From positions 1 to 64,000 of the forward strand of contig JAFZQO010000006.1 in assembly GCA_017620335.1 (NCBI GenBank): a DNA stretch of 64,000 nt, in the 5' to 3' direction. Below the pieces are notes generated by a model. It was not told the DNA's origin. It worked only from the letters and a program-made list of their open reading frames with translations, and ran no database searches. The position numbers and the translations under genes were made by a program. The stretch is from Bacteroidales bacterium (GTDB taxonomy: Bacteria > Bacteroidota > Bacteroidia > Bacteroidales > UBA932). Below, piece after piece: positions 1 through 8,274 of this stretch. Each line of letters opens with the position of its first letter. Position 1 is the first letter of the stretch.

Positions 1-58
1 AGATGTAATGGCAGCAATGTCTTCAGTCGACCTGTACTAATAGCCCGAAATCTTTCCT
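1..58 (+). rRNA. 23S rRNA, 3' end (partial)
   Basis: The first bases match the conserved 3' end of bacterial 23S rRNA, including the segment GTACTAATAGCCCGAAA of the terminal stem region. Only the last ~58 nt are in the window and the exact 3' end is uncertain by several bases. The 5S gene follows about 100 bp later, as expected for an rrn operon. Confidence 0.85.
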
Positions 59-161
59 GAGGGAAAAATAAGCCAGGAAGGGGATTGCAACGCCAAGTGT
101 AAACGAAGCGATTTGATCGACGACGAGGTATTATCTCGTATAAATCTCTCTCAAGTAACAT

Positions 162-276
<115 letters not shown>

Positions 277-282
277 TTTGAA

Positions 283-316
283 GGGCTCCGATTCGAAATG
301 AATCGGAGCCCTTTTT
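283..316 (+). terminator. Rho-independent terminator of the rrn operon
   Basis: A perfect 11-bp stem (GGGCTCCGATT at 283-293, AATCGGAGCCC at 301-311) with a 7-nt loop is followed by TTTTT. It lies directly behind the 5S gene. The 317-427 stretch that follows holds a C-rich tract, the palindrome CTCCCCGGGGAG (363-374) and one CGCTCCGCTC motif (384-393), but no gene I can support. Confidence 0.93.
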
Positions 317-427
317 GCGAACGGCAACTGCCAATGTCCTTTTTCCCCCACCCCCCTTACCCCTCCCCGGGGAGAGGAGCAGTCGCTCCGCTCCGAGTCT
401 TAGGGACATCCTTCGACAGATTATTCC

Positions 428-435
428 TATATTTG
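428..435 (+). promoter_or_regulatory. Bacteroidetes-type -7 box for the GH97-GH26 genes
   Basis: TATATTTG matches the TAnnTTTG consensus and lies 15 nt before the chosen GH97 start at 451. I see no convincing -33 element. It argues against an upstream start for the gene. Confidence 0.5.
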
Positions 436-450
436 TGCGGATCAAGGATA

Positions 451-2337
451 ATGTTTATGCGAAAAGTAAGAGATTTGGCGGCACTGGCCGTGTCGCTTGT
501 CCTGTTCGGAGCCTGTGGGAAGGGAATTGTCTGTCCTGACGGAGGACTGAGAGCCGTGGTGGACGGACAGTCCGTCAAGGTTTATTTCAGTGATGCCGGA
601 AGGGATGGTGTTCCTGCCGTGCAGATGCACGTCGGAGTGGTGACTTCGTCAGCCGATTTCGATTCCGGACTTGTGCTTGGGAAGGTATATGGCAAGAAGA
701 AAGTGCTTGACGACTATCCGATGGTTGCCGGGAAGCGGAAGCATTGTCACAACGAGGCTGCGGAGAAGATATATTCATATAAGAATCCTGCAGGGGAAAC
801 CATGGATGTAATCTTTCGGCTCTACAATGACGGAATCGCCGTCCGATATGTCCTGCCGGAGGGGACTGAAATAATGGAGGACCGCACCGCATATTTGATT
901 CCTGATGGCACAGAGCGCTGGATCTCACCATTGAAGACCGATTACGAATCCTTCTTCCCGCCCGCGACGGACGGCAGTCCTTCCACCGAGCGCATGTGGC
1001 CCAGGCCGGAGCCCGGCCGCTGGGCCTACCCGGCGCTCTATCAGCCTTCCGAAGGCAAGTTCGTATTGATTTGCGAAGCTGACCTGAGGCGTGGAAACAG
1101 TGCGTCATCTTTGGATAACTCCGATGATTCTCAAGTATATACGGTTCATCTTACCGGCCCTTCAATCCTTGGCGACGGCATGTCCCCATGGCGTATGGCC
1201 ATCGTCGGCTCCCTGGCTGACGTCGTCGAGTCCACGCTGGTGACTGACTTGTCGCAGCCTGCTGAATTCGATGCCGACTGGATTGAGCCGGGCGTTTCCT
1301 CGTGGGTATACTGGGCTTACAATCATGGCTCCAAGGATTTTATCAGGAATGTTGAGTACATCGACTTGGCCGCAGATATGGGATGGCCTTACTGCCTCGT
1401 CGATTGGGAATGGCCGCAGATGGAGAACGGGAATATAGATGAGGTGCTGGATTATGCCCATGAGAAGGGAGTCAGGATCAATCTCTGGTACAATTCCGGA
1501 ACGTCATGGATCGGAGAGGGCGCGCCGCAGCCGCAGGACCGCATGGTAGATGCCGCCACCCGTGAAAAGGAGATGCAATGGCTTGAGGATCACGGAGTAA
1601 GCGGCATAAAGGTGGATTTTTTCCTGCCCGACGATGCGAAGATGGTCGACTATTATCTGGACATCCTGGAAGACGCTTCAAGACATCACCTTATGGTCGA
1701 CTTCCATGGCTGCACCGTGCCTCGTGGCTGGCAGCGGACCTGGCCGAACTTGATGTCGATGGAAAGTGTTTATGGTGCCGAGTGGTACAACAATGGCCCG
1801 GCAATGACCTCGCGTGCGGCGGCCCACAATGCCACCCTGCCTTTCACCCGCAACGTCATAGGTCCCATGGATTATACGCCGGGTACATTCTCGGACAGCC
1901 AGTTCCCGCACATCACGACCTACGCCCACGAACTTGCCCTTCCTATACTTTTCGAGTCCGGTCTGCAGCACATGCCGGACCGTCCGGACGTCTATGACGG
2001 CTTGCCGAGGGACGTCCAAACCCTGTTGTCCGGCCTTCCTGCCGCGTGGGAAGACACGAGGCTCCTGTCAGGTTACCCAGCCGATCATGCGGTGATCGCC
2101 CGTCGCTACGGTGACGAATGGTATATCGCGGGTATTAACGGCAGGGACGAAGCCCGTGACCTGTCATTCTCCCTTGAATCCCTTGGCCTGGCAGATAGTT
2201 CGGTTTTCACGCTCTTTGCTGACGGTGCAGAACCGAGGGAATTCCGCATCGGGAGTGTAATCCCCGGCGGCAGTCTTTCCGTTCCATGCCTGCCGCGGGG
2301 CGGATTTGTCCTCGCACAGAATGTCTTTACCGAATAG
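451..2337 (+). CDS. GH97 family glycosidase, lipoprotein
   Basis: 628 aa. A glycoside hydrolase of family 97, whose known members are alpha-glucosidases and alpha-galactosidases acting in or outside the periplasm. The N-terminus is a lipoprotein signal (LVLFGAC, Cys22). It is followed by the beta-sandwich domain, the (beta/alpha)8 barrel from about residue 285 and a short C-terminal beta domain. The barrel holds GIKVDFF with Asp389 and MSMESVYGAEW with Glu438 and Glu444. The Asp389-Glu444 distance of 55 equals the nucleophile to acid/base distance I recall for the retaining alpha-galactosidase BtGH97b, so a retaining mechanism is inferred. The start at 451 gives the signal peptide and sits just behind a -7 box; an in-frame start at 298 would lie inside the rrn terminator. 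GH26 follows after 36 nt. The substrate is not proven. Confidence 0.88.
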   Translation: MFMRKVRDLAALAVSLVLFGACGKGIVCPDGGLRAVVDGQSVKVYFSDAGRDGVPAVQMHVGVVTSSADFDSGLVLGKVYGKKKVLDDYPMVAGKRKHCHNEAAEKIYSYKNPAGETMDVIFRLYNDGIAVRYVLPEGTEIMEDRTAYLIPDGTERWISPLKTDYESFFPPATDGSPSTERMWPRPEPGRWAYPALYQPSEGKFVLICEADLRRGNSASSLDNSDDSQVYTVHLTGPSILGDGMSPWRMAIVGSLADVVESTLVTDLSQPAEFDADWIEPGVSSWVYWAYNHGSKDFIRNVEYIDLAADMGWPYCLVDWEWPQMENGNIDEVLDYAHEKGVRINLWYNSGTSWIGEGAPQPQDRMVDAATREKEMQWLEDHGVSGIKVDFFLPDDAKMVDYYLDILEDASRHHLMVDFHGCTVPRGWQRTWPNLMSMESVYGAEWYNNGPAMTSRAAAHNATLPFTRNVIGPMDYTPGTFSDSQFPHITTYAHELALPILFESGLQHMPDRPDVYDGLPRDVQTLLSGLPAAWEDTRLLSGYPADHAVIARRYGDEWYIAGINGRDEARDLSFSLESLGLADSSVFTLFADGAEPREFRIGSVIPGGSLSVPCLPRGGFVLAQNVFTE

Positions 2338-2373
2338 TTTTATTTCTACTTTAACCTTTAGCTTTTTCCCAAG

Positions 2374-3390
2374 ATGAAACGGATTCTGTCACTCTTCTCC
2401 CTTGCTTTTGCTGCCCTTGCCATTGCTGCCCAGCCTTATGCACCAGTCAATCCCAATGCTACCCCCGAAGCCCGCGAGCTCCTGGCCAGCCTGTACCGGA
2501 GCGTCGCGGAAGGCAAAGTCATCTCCGGCCTGCATCACAATGAGTATCAGATGCAGATGCCTGAGTTCGTGATGGATCTCGACCGTATCGAGGATGCCAG
2601 CGGCAAGATCCCTCTGGTCAATGGAGGAGACCTCGGCTGGGATGCCAGACAGGTCATCGAGATTGCTACCCGCGCGTATAACCGAGGTCACATCGTGACC
2701 CTGATGTGGCATGTCAACCGTCCTTTCGACCGTACTCCCAGAGTAGATTTCAAATCCCAGGTCCAAGGTGATTTCACCGATGCCCAGTGGAAGGAACTGG
2801 TCACGGAAGGCACGGAGATGAACCGCATGTGGACGGAGCAGGTGGATTCCATCGCAACCTATCTCAAGATCCTGAAAGACAGGAATATCCCTGTTCTTTG
2901 GAGACCGTATCACGAGATGAACGGAGAGTGGTTCTGGTGGGGTTGGAGAGAAGGTCCGGACGGGTTCACCAAGCTGTGGAAGATGATGTATCACCGTTTC
3001 GTGGATGTCCATCACCTCGATAATCTCCTCTGGGTGTGGAACGCGAATGCTCCCCGTGACATTCCTGGCGACAGCGCCAAAGCCTATGAACTTTATTATC
3101 CCGGCAACGAGTATGTGGACGTGCTGGCTACCGATGTCTATAACCGCGACTGGAAACAGTCCCATCACGATGAACTCGTGAAACTTGGGAAAGGCAAGCT
3201 CATCGCCCTGGGCGAGATAGGCAATCTCCCTACGCCTGAGCAACTCCGGTCCATGGACAAGTTCGCATGGTTCATGATATGGTCGGGTTTCACTTCCGAA
3301 TCCTTCAATACTCAGGAGAATCTGAAAGCGGTGTTCACGATGCCGGAAGTCGTCAATCTGGGAGACGGCTTCAAGCTTCCCGGAAAGTAA
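2374..3390 (+). CDS. GH26 endo-beta-1,4-mannanase
   Basis: 338 aa with an N-terminal signal peptide (cleavage near AIAAQ, residues 16-20). The whole chain is a GH26 (beta/alpha)8 barrel. The acid/base glutamate is in YHEMNGEWFWWG (Glu181) and the nucleophile is in LIALGEIG (Glu281); both match the family pattern. Members cut beta-mannan, glucomannan or galactomannan backbones. Pairing with an upstream GH97 36 nt away, and with alpha-galactosidase and beta-galactosidase genes nearby, fits use of galactomannan or galactoglucomannan. No carbohydrate-binding domain is fused. It ends at a strong hairpin shared with the convergent GH43 gene. Confidence 0.92.
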   Translation: MKRILSLFSLAFAALAIAAQPYAPVNPNATPEARELLASLYRSVAEGKVISGLHHNEYQMQMPEFVMDLDRIEDASGKIPLVNGGDLGWDARQVIEIATRAYNRGHIVTLMWHVNRPFDRTPRVDFKSQVQGDFTDAQWKELVTEGTEMNRMWTEQVDSIATYLKILKDRNIPVLWRPYHEMNGEWFWWGWREGPDGFTKLWKMMYHRFVDVHHLDNLLWVWNANAPRDIPGDSAKAYELYYPGNEYVDVLATDVYNRDWKQSHHDELVKLGKGKLIALGEIGNLPTPEQLRSMDKFAWFMIWSGFTSESFNTQENLKAVFTMPEVVNLGDGFKLPGK

Positions 3391-3391
3391 A

Positions 3392-3424
3392 AGAATCGCG
3401 GCTCCTTCGAGGGGCCGCGATTCT
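3392..3424. terminator. Bidirectional terminator between GH26 and GH43
   Basis: An 11-bp perfect inverted repeat (AGAATCGCGGC at 3392-3402, GCCGCGATTCT at 3414-3424) lies in the 48-bp gap between convergent genes. T-rich bases follow on the + strand, and T-rich bases follow on the - strand past 3392. Confidence 0.85.
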
Positions 3425-3438
3425 TTTCTGAATGATAA

Positions 3439-5001
3439 CTATCTGTAACGGAAATACTTGAAGTCCGCGTAGGAGAAACCGCCTCCCTTGGGGGAGACTG
3501 CATACATGCCGAGAGTGATACCTGTGAAGCCTCCTGCGGTCTCGGTGCTGAGAAGGCGGGTATCGAGCGTTCCGGCTTCCACCCATTTCCCTTTCTCATC
3601 GCGGTAGAAGAACGTGTACGCGGTCTTGTTGCCGTCTACCCGCAGCTGTACCGGCCCTTTCTTTACCAAAGTCTCGCAGGCCTTGTATTTCAGGCCGTAG
3701 AGCGTATACTCCACGACGACGCATTGTTTCTTGCTGCTTTTCTCCTGGCGCAGGAAAATGTCTGCGTGCGCATTGTTCTCCATATAAACCGTGAGTCCCG
3801 CATAATCGCCGAGCGTGGCGCTGCTGAGGCTCACCTCCGTGTCGAGCCGGAAATCGAACTTGTCCTGGCGTATAGCCATGAAGGTAGGGGAGCCCGCCTC
3901 GTCGAGCGAAACGCGCGTGGGCTTCAGTCTCAGGACGGTGTCCCTGACGAACTGGTAGTTCTCCTCCGTGGGAGTATTCAGGTGGATGAAGAAAGGCTTC
4001 TTGGTGCCGTATGCCAGCCTGTTCATCGGGAGCTGGGGCACTTCCACCTGCGGGAGAGTCGCAATCTGCTTCTGAAGGTCGGCGGTGCCGGTACCGTTGA
4101 CTATGGGCCAATCCTCGTGCCACTCGACAGATTCCAGACAGGTCTCGCGGCCGAGAAGGTGATGGCTGCCGTTCTGGGGACGGAAGCCAAGGAACACAAT
4201 CCACCACATCCCTTCATGGTCCTCGATGAGGTCGCCGTGCCCCGTTCCCTGTATCTCCTTGTTCTGCCCCAGCCTGCTGAAATTGGTGAGGATGGGGTTG
4301 TCGGGATTGGACTCGTAAGGGCCGTAAATGTCGCGGCTGCGGGCGATGGTGATGCTGTGTCCGTATTCGGTACCTCCTTCCGCAATCATCAGGTAATACC
4401 AGCCGTCCTTCTTGTAGATGTGCGGGGCCTCGGGATAGCGGCCTCCGTCTCCCTGCCAGAGCAACTTGCTCTCAGTCAGTTGCTTGCCGGTATTGACATC
4501 TATCTCGCAAAGGTAAATCCCGTTGCGGGGATTGCTGACCATGTAGGTCGTTCCGCCTTCGAAATACAGCGTGGGGTCGATGCCTCCCTGCTCGAGCCAG
4601 ACTGGATCTGACCATTCCCCGGAAGGATCCTTGGTCGTGACGAAGAAGTTGCCGTCACCGGAAACATTCGTCGTGACCATGTAGAAGGTGCCGTCGTTGT
4701 AACGGATGGTGGGGGCGTAAATGCCTCCTCCGCTGTTGGCGTTCTTCAGGTTGAGTTGTGACTCCCGCGTCAGGCAGTTGCCGATTTGCTCCCAATGTAT
4801 TAGGTCCTTGGAATGATAGACCGGTACCCCCGGAAAATATTGGAAAGTGCTGGTGACCAGATAGTAATCCTCACCTACGCGGCATACGCTGGGATCCGGA
4901 TTGAAGCCGGGAATCACGGGATTGGTATAACCAAAATGCTGCGGCTGGGCGGCCGCAGCAATACTGGTCATCGCCAAAATGATGGTGATGAGTCTCTTCA
5001 T
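3439..5001 (-). CDS. GH43 beta-xylosidase / alpha-L-arabinofuranosidase
   Basis: 520 aa with a signal peptide (MKRLITIILAMTSIAAAAQ). The N-terminal five-bladed propeller has the three GH43 acids: Asp36 in FNPDPSV (base), Asp142 in GGIDPTL (pKa modulator) and Glu191 in RYPEAPHIYK (acid). The last ~190 residues look like the C-terminal beta-sandwich found in GH43 beta-xylosidases. Such enzymes remove xylose or arabinose from xylan side chains and oligosaccharides; which of the two cannot be told here. It starts 9 nt after the aquaporin gene stops and is probably co-transcribed with it, which is an unusual partner. Confidence 0.9.
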   Translation of the reverse strand: MKRLITIILAMTSIAAAAQPQHFGYTNPVIPGFNPDPSVCRVGEDYYLVTSTFQYFPGVPVYHSKDLIHWEQIGNCLTRESQLNLKNANSGGGIYAPTIRYNDGTFYMVTTNVSGDGNFFVTTKDPSGEWSDPVWLEQGGIDPTLYFEGGTTYMVSNPRNGIYLCEIDVNTGKQLTESKLLWQGDGGRYPEAPHIYKKDGWYYLMIAEGGTEYGHSITIARSRDIYGPYESNPDNPILTNFSRLGQNKEIQGTGHGDLIEDHEGMWWIVFLGFRPQNGSHHLLGRETCLESVEWHEDWPIVNGTGTADLQKQIATLPQVEVPQLPMNRLAYGTKKPFFIHLNTPTEENYQFVRDTVLRLKPTRVSLDEAGSPTFMAIRQDKFDFRLDTEVSLSSATLGDYAGLTVYMENNAHADIFLRQEKSSKKQCVVVEYTLYGLKYKACETLVKKGPVQLRVDGNKTAYTFFYRDEKGKWVEAGTLDTRLLSTETAGGFTGITLGMYAVSPKGGGFSYADFKYFRYR

Positions 5002-5010
5002 GACCGGATG

Positions 5011-5697
5011 CTATTCGTCTTTCTTGCAGCACTTGCAGTCGGAGCCGATCCACTTCCAGATGCCTGCGGCGAATGCGCCACCGGCGAGAGGGCCGAGGAT
5101 GAAGATCCAGAGCTGCTTGAGCGCGTCGCCACCCTGGAAGAGGGCGGGGCCGATGGAACGGGCGGGATTGACAGAAGTGCCGGTGTAGCGGATGCAGGCG
5201 AGGTGAACGAGGATGAGGGAAAGACCGATGGCCAGTCCGGCGAACTTGCCGGCTCCCTTCTTCTCGTCGGTGGTGCCGAGGACCACGAGCACGAAGACGC
5301 AGGTGAAGAACACTTCGGCAAGCAGGCCTCCGATGAGGGAAACACCTTCCTGACAAGCGTTTGCGCCGGTTCCGGAGAATTCGACGTTGGCGGTGAGGAG
5401 GGCCAGGATGGCGGAGCCGATGATGGCGCCGATAACCTGGAACAGCACATAGAAGCAGGCGTCCTTGCCGCTCATCTTACCGGAGAGCCATACTGCGAAG
5501 GTGATGGCAGGGTTGATGTGGCAACCGGAGATGCCGCCGATGGTGTAAGCCATGGCGACGACTGCGAGTCCGAAGGCGAATGCCGTACCGACGACGGTGG
5601 CGGCGATAGCGTTGGTGCAACCCAGACTGACTGCGGTGCCGCAGCCCATGAGAACCAAGACCATGGTTCCGATCATTTCAGCAAAATACTTTTTCAT
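5011..5697 (-). CDS. aqpZ: Aquaporin Z, water channel
   Basis: 228 aa, six predicted membrane helices and both NPA half-helices (HINPA at Asn62 and SVNPAR at Asn177), close in length to E. coli AqpZ. The selectivity-filter positions, aligned by eye to AqpZ, are Phe42, His165, Thr174 and Arg180. This is the water-selective F/H/T/R set, not the glycerol-facilitator set. It probably lets water cross the inner membrane during osmotic change. It precedes the GH43 gene by 9 nt, and the two likely share a transcript. I find no clean TAnnTTTG box upstream. Confidence 0.93.
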   Translation of the reverse strand: MKKYFAEMIGTMVLVLMGCGTAVSLGCTNAIAATVVGTAFAFGLAVVAMAYTIGGISGCHINPAITFAVWLSGKMSGKDACFYVLFQVIGAIIGSAILALLTANVEFSGTGANACQEGVSLIGGLLAEVFFTCVFVLVVLGTTDEKKGAGKFAGLAIGLSLILVHLACIRYTGTSVNPARSIGPALFQGGDALKQLWIFILGPLAGGAFAAGIWKWIGSDCKCCKKDE

Positions 5698-5768
5698 AAT
5701 AAACTATGATTTGGTAAAATTGTTTCCTTATGCAAGTGCTAATTTACAAATTTTCCTTTGAAATAAAC

Positions 5769-5776
5769 TATATTTG
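5769..5776 (+). promoter_or_regulatory. -7 promoter box of the GH2-GH36-uxuA-SDR operon
   Basis: TATATTTG lies 19 nt before the GH2 start at 5796, in the divergent gap to aqpZ. It fits the TAnnTTTG consensus; no clear -33 element is visible. Confidence 0.55.
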
Positions 5777-5795
5777 TAATAAAACATGCCGGATT

Positions 5796-8273
5796 ATGAA
5801 AACTGTGTATATCATCTTCCCCCTGACAGTCATCCTGATGGCCTCATTCTGCTTCCCAGCCCATGCGGGAGACAGTGCCAGGGAGAAGCAACTCATCAAC
5901 AATGGCTGGACTTTCTCGCTCGGTTACGCCGGAGACAAGGGAAAGGACTTTACCCATGGTACTGAATACTTTACATATGTGACCAAGGCTCTCTCCAACA
6001 ACGGCAACCACGGTCCGGTCTCCCCGGATTTCGACGATTCCGCGTGGCAGGTCGTGAACCTCCCGCACGACTGGGTGGTCGACCTCCCTTATTCCGGCGA
6101 AGCCAGCCACAGCCACGGCTATAAGTGTGTCGGATGGAAATACCCGGAGTCATCCGTAGGCTGGTACCGCAAGAAGCTGTTCATCCCGGAGGAGGACCGC
6201 GGCAAGCGCATCCTGGTCGAGTTCGAGGGCATATTCCGTGATTCGGAGGTCTTCTGCAACGGCATCTACATGGGTCACGAGCGCAGCGGCTATGCAAGCA
6301 CGGTGTACGACATGACCGAATATGTCGACTTCGGCAAGGAGAACCTCATAACCGTCAGGGCGGACGCTTCCCTCGAGGAGGGCTGGTTCTATGAGGGCGC
6401 GGGCATCTACCGCAACGTCTACCTTCACAAGACCGCTCCTACCGCCATCGAGCCTTATGGCGTTACTTTGAAGGAATATCGCTTCAACCCCAACAGGACC
6501 AGCTGTACGGTCGTTTCCGACGTGCGTGTCAACAAGGTAGGGGCTGATACACAGTATATTATCGCCCAGACACTGCTCGATGCCGATGGCCATTCCGTCG
6601 CCACGGCCTTCTCGGACCAGGACAAGCCGCAGATGGAGCTGCAGGTCACGGCCCCCAGGCTCTGGTCCATCGACAGCCCCTATCTCTATACCCTCAGGAC
6701 CTGCATCTACAAGGGAGGATACGCCATCGAAAACCTGTTGGACGAGTATGACGTAAGGATAGGCATACGTTCCATAGACTTCGACCCTCAGAACGGCTTC
6801 CTTCTGAACGGATGGCGCGTGGAATTGAAGGGCTGCGACCTTCATCTCGACCATGCCGGAGTAGGGGTGGGTGTGCCGGACGAACTCTGGCGCTACAAGC
6901 TCGAGCAGCTCAAATCATACGGCTTCAATGCCATACGCTCCTCCCACAACCCTGCATCCCCCTCGATGCTCGACCTTTGCGACGAGCTCGGCATCGTCGT
7001 GATCGACGAGAACCGCATGTTCGGCATCAATGACGAGCACTTCGACCTGATGGAAAGGATGATACGCCGTGACGTCAACCATCCGAGCGTCATCCTCTGG
7101 AGCATTGGCAACGAGGAATGGGCGGTCGAATACGCCCCCATAGGGCGCAACATCGCCCGCCGCATGGTGGATTTCGTCCACAGCATCGATTCCACCCGCC
7201 CCGTCACCTACGGCAACTGCAGCGGACGCGAGGCCGTGCTCGCCTGCGATGTCTTTGGGTATAACTACGTGGTACAGAATTATATAGAGGAGTTCCACAA
7301 GTCCTATCCCGACCATTGTGCCGTTGGTACCGAAGAAACCACGGGTTGCGGAACACGCGGCAAATACTCCACCGACAGGGAGAAGGGCTGGCTCCTCTCC
7401 CACAACCGCACGGGCGTCAAGCCTGACGAGATCAACGGCAGCGATGCGGGAATGCAGAGGACTCCGGACGGCAAGATACTGAATGTCATCGAGAGAGGAT
7501 GGAAGTACTATGCCGACCGCCCCTGGCTCGGAGGACTCTTCTATTGGACGGGCTTCGACTACCGCGGTGAGCCCAGTCCGCTCTCGTGGCCTGCCACCGG
7601 TTCCCAGTTCGGCATACTCGACTATTGCGGTTTCCCTAAGGATGAGGCCTTCTACCTTAAATCCTGCTGGCTCGACGAGCCAATGGTATATGTCGCCCCC
7701 CACTGGGGCCAGGGCATGGTCGAGGGCCAGACCGTGGACCTCTGGATATATTCCAACTGCGACGTCATCCAGCTTTCCGTCAACGGCAAGTCCCTGGGCC
7801 GCAAGGATATGCCCAAATATGGGCACATCAGCTGGCCCGTCTCCTACAAATACGGCAAGCTGGAAGCCATAGGGTACAGGAATGGGAAGAAGGTGGTGGA
7901 ACAGGTGCTGGAGTCTCCGGGTTATGCGACATCGCTTACCTGCGAGGCTTCCAAGACGGAACTCAGGCCGGACGGACAGGATGTCGCCGTGCTAGACTTC
8001 ACCGTGGTTGACGCGAAGGGCAATTTCGTGCCTGACGCCGCCGTCCCTCTCGCCGTAAACGTCTCCTCCAACCTTACAATCCTCGGATGGGGCAACGGCG
8101 ATCCCGGCTTCAAGGTCGTCGAACGGCCTGTAGCTGGAGCTTCCGGCCCCTTCTCCATCCAGACTTTCTCCGGAAAGGTCCAGCTCCTCGTCCGCAGCGT
8201 CGAGGGTGCGTCCGGCCTTGGCACGGTCTCCGTCATGGGACTCGATTGTGGAATGATAACACTGCATTATTGA
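5796..8273 (+). CDS. GH2 beta-galactosidase-type enzyme, exported
   Basis: 825 aa with a signal peptide ending near FCFPAHAG. The GH2 order is seen: sugar-binding domain (about 30-215), immunoglobulin-like domain (220-330), TIM barrel (from 335) and extra C-terminal beta domains with DUF4982-like and Ig-like character. The acid/base is Glu440 in WSIGNEEW, and Glu513 in AVGTEET is the likely nucleophile. Members of this Bacteroidetes subgroup are beta-galactosidases or, less often, beta-glucuronidases. It leads an operon with GH36 (1-nt gap), uxuA and an SDR gene, so its sugar may carry both galactose and uronic acid. The start at 5796 was chosen because it gives the signal peptide and sits behind a -7 box. 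Confidence 0.88.
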   Translation: MKTVYIIFPLTVILMASFCFPAHAGDSAREKQLINNGWTFSLGYAGDKGKDFTHGTEYFTYVTKALSNNGNHGPVSPDFDDSAWQVVNLPHDWVVDLPYSGEASHSHGYKCVGWKYPESSVGWYRKKLFIPEEDRGKRILVEFEGIFRDSEVFCNGIYMGHERSGYASTVYDMTEYVDFGKENLITVRADASLEEGWFYEGAGIYRNVYLHKTAPTAIEPYGVTLKEYRFNPNRTSCTVVSDVRVNKVGADTQYIIAQTLLDADGHSVATAFSDQDKPQMELQVTAPRLWSIDSPYLYTLRTCIYKGGYAIENLLDEYDVRIGIRSIDFDPQNGFLLNGWRVELKGCDLHLDHAGVGVGVPDELWRYKLEQLKSYGFNAIRSSHNPASPSMLDLCDELGIVVIDENRMFGINDEHFDLMERMIRRDVNHPSVILWSIGNEEWAVEYAPIGRNIARRMVDFVHSIDSTRPVTYGNCSGREAVLACDVFGYNYVVQNYIEEFHKSYPDHCAVGTEETTGCGTRGKYSTDREKGWLLSHNRTGVKPDEINGSDAGMQRTPDGKILNVIERGWKYYADRPWLGGLFYWTGFDYRGEPSPLSWPATGSQFGILDYCGFPKDEAFYLKSCWLDEPMVYVAPHWGQGMVEGQTVDLWIYSNCDVIQLSVNGKSLGRKDMPKYGHISWPVSYKYGKLEAIGYRNGKKVVEQVLESPGYATSLTCEASKTELRPDGQDVAVLDFTVVDAKGNFVPDAAVPLAVNVSSNLTILGWGNGDPGFKVVERPVAGASGPFSIQTFSGKVQLLVRSVEGASGLGTVSVMGLDCGMITLHY

Positions 8274-8274
8274 T

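Noticed and set aside
298-450. Upstream start for the first GH97
   Set aside because: The extra residues would begin in the rrn terminator and precede the -7 box.
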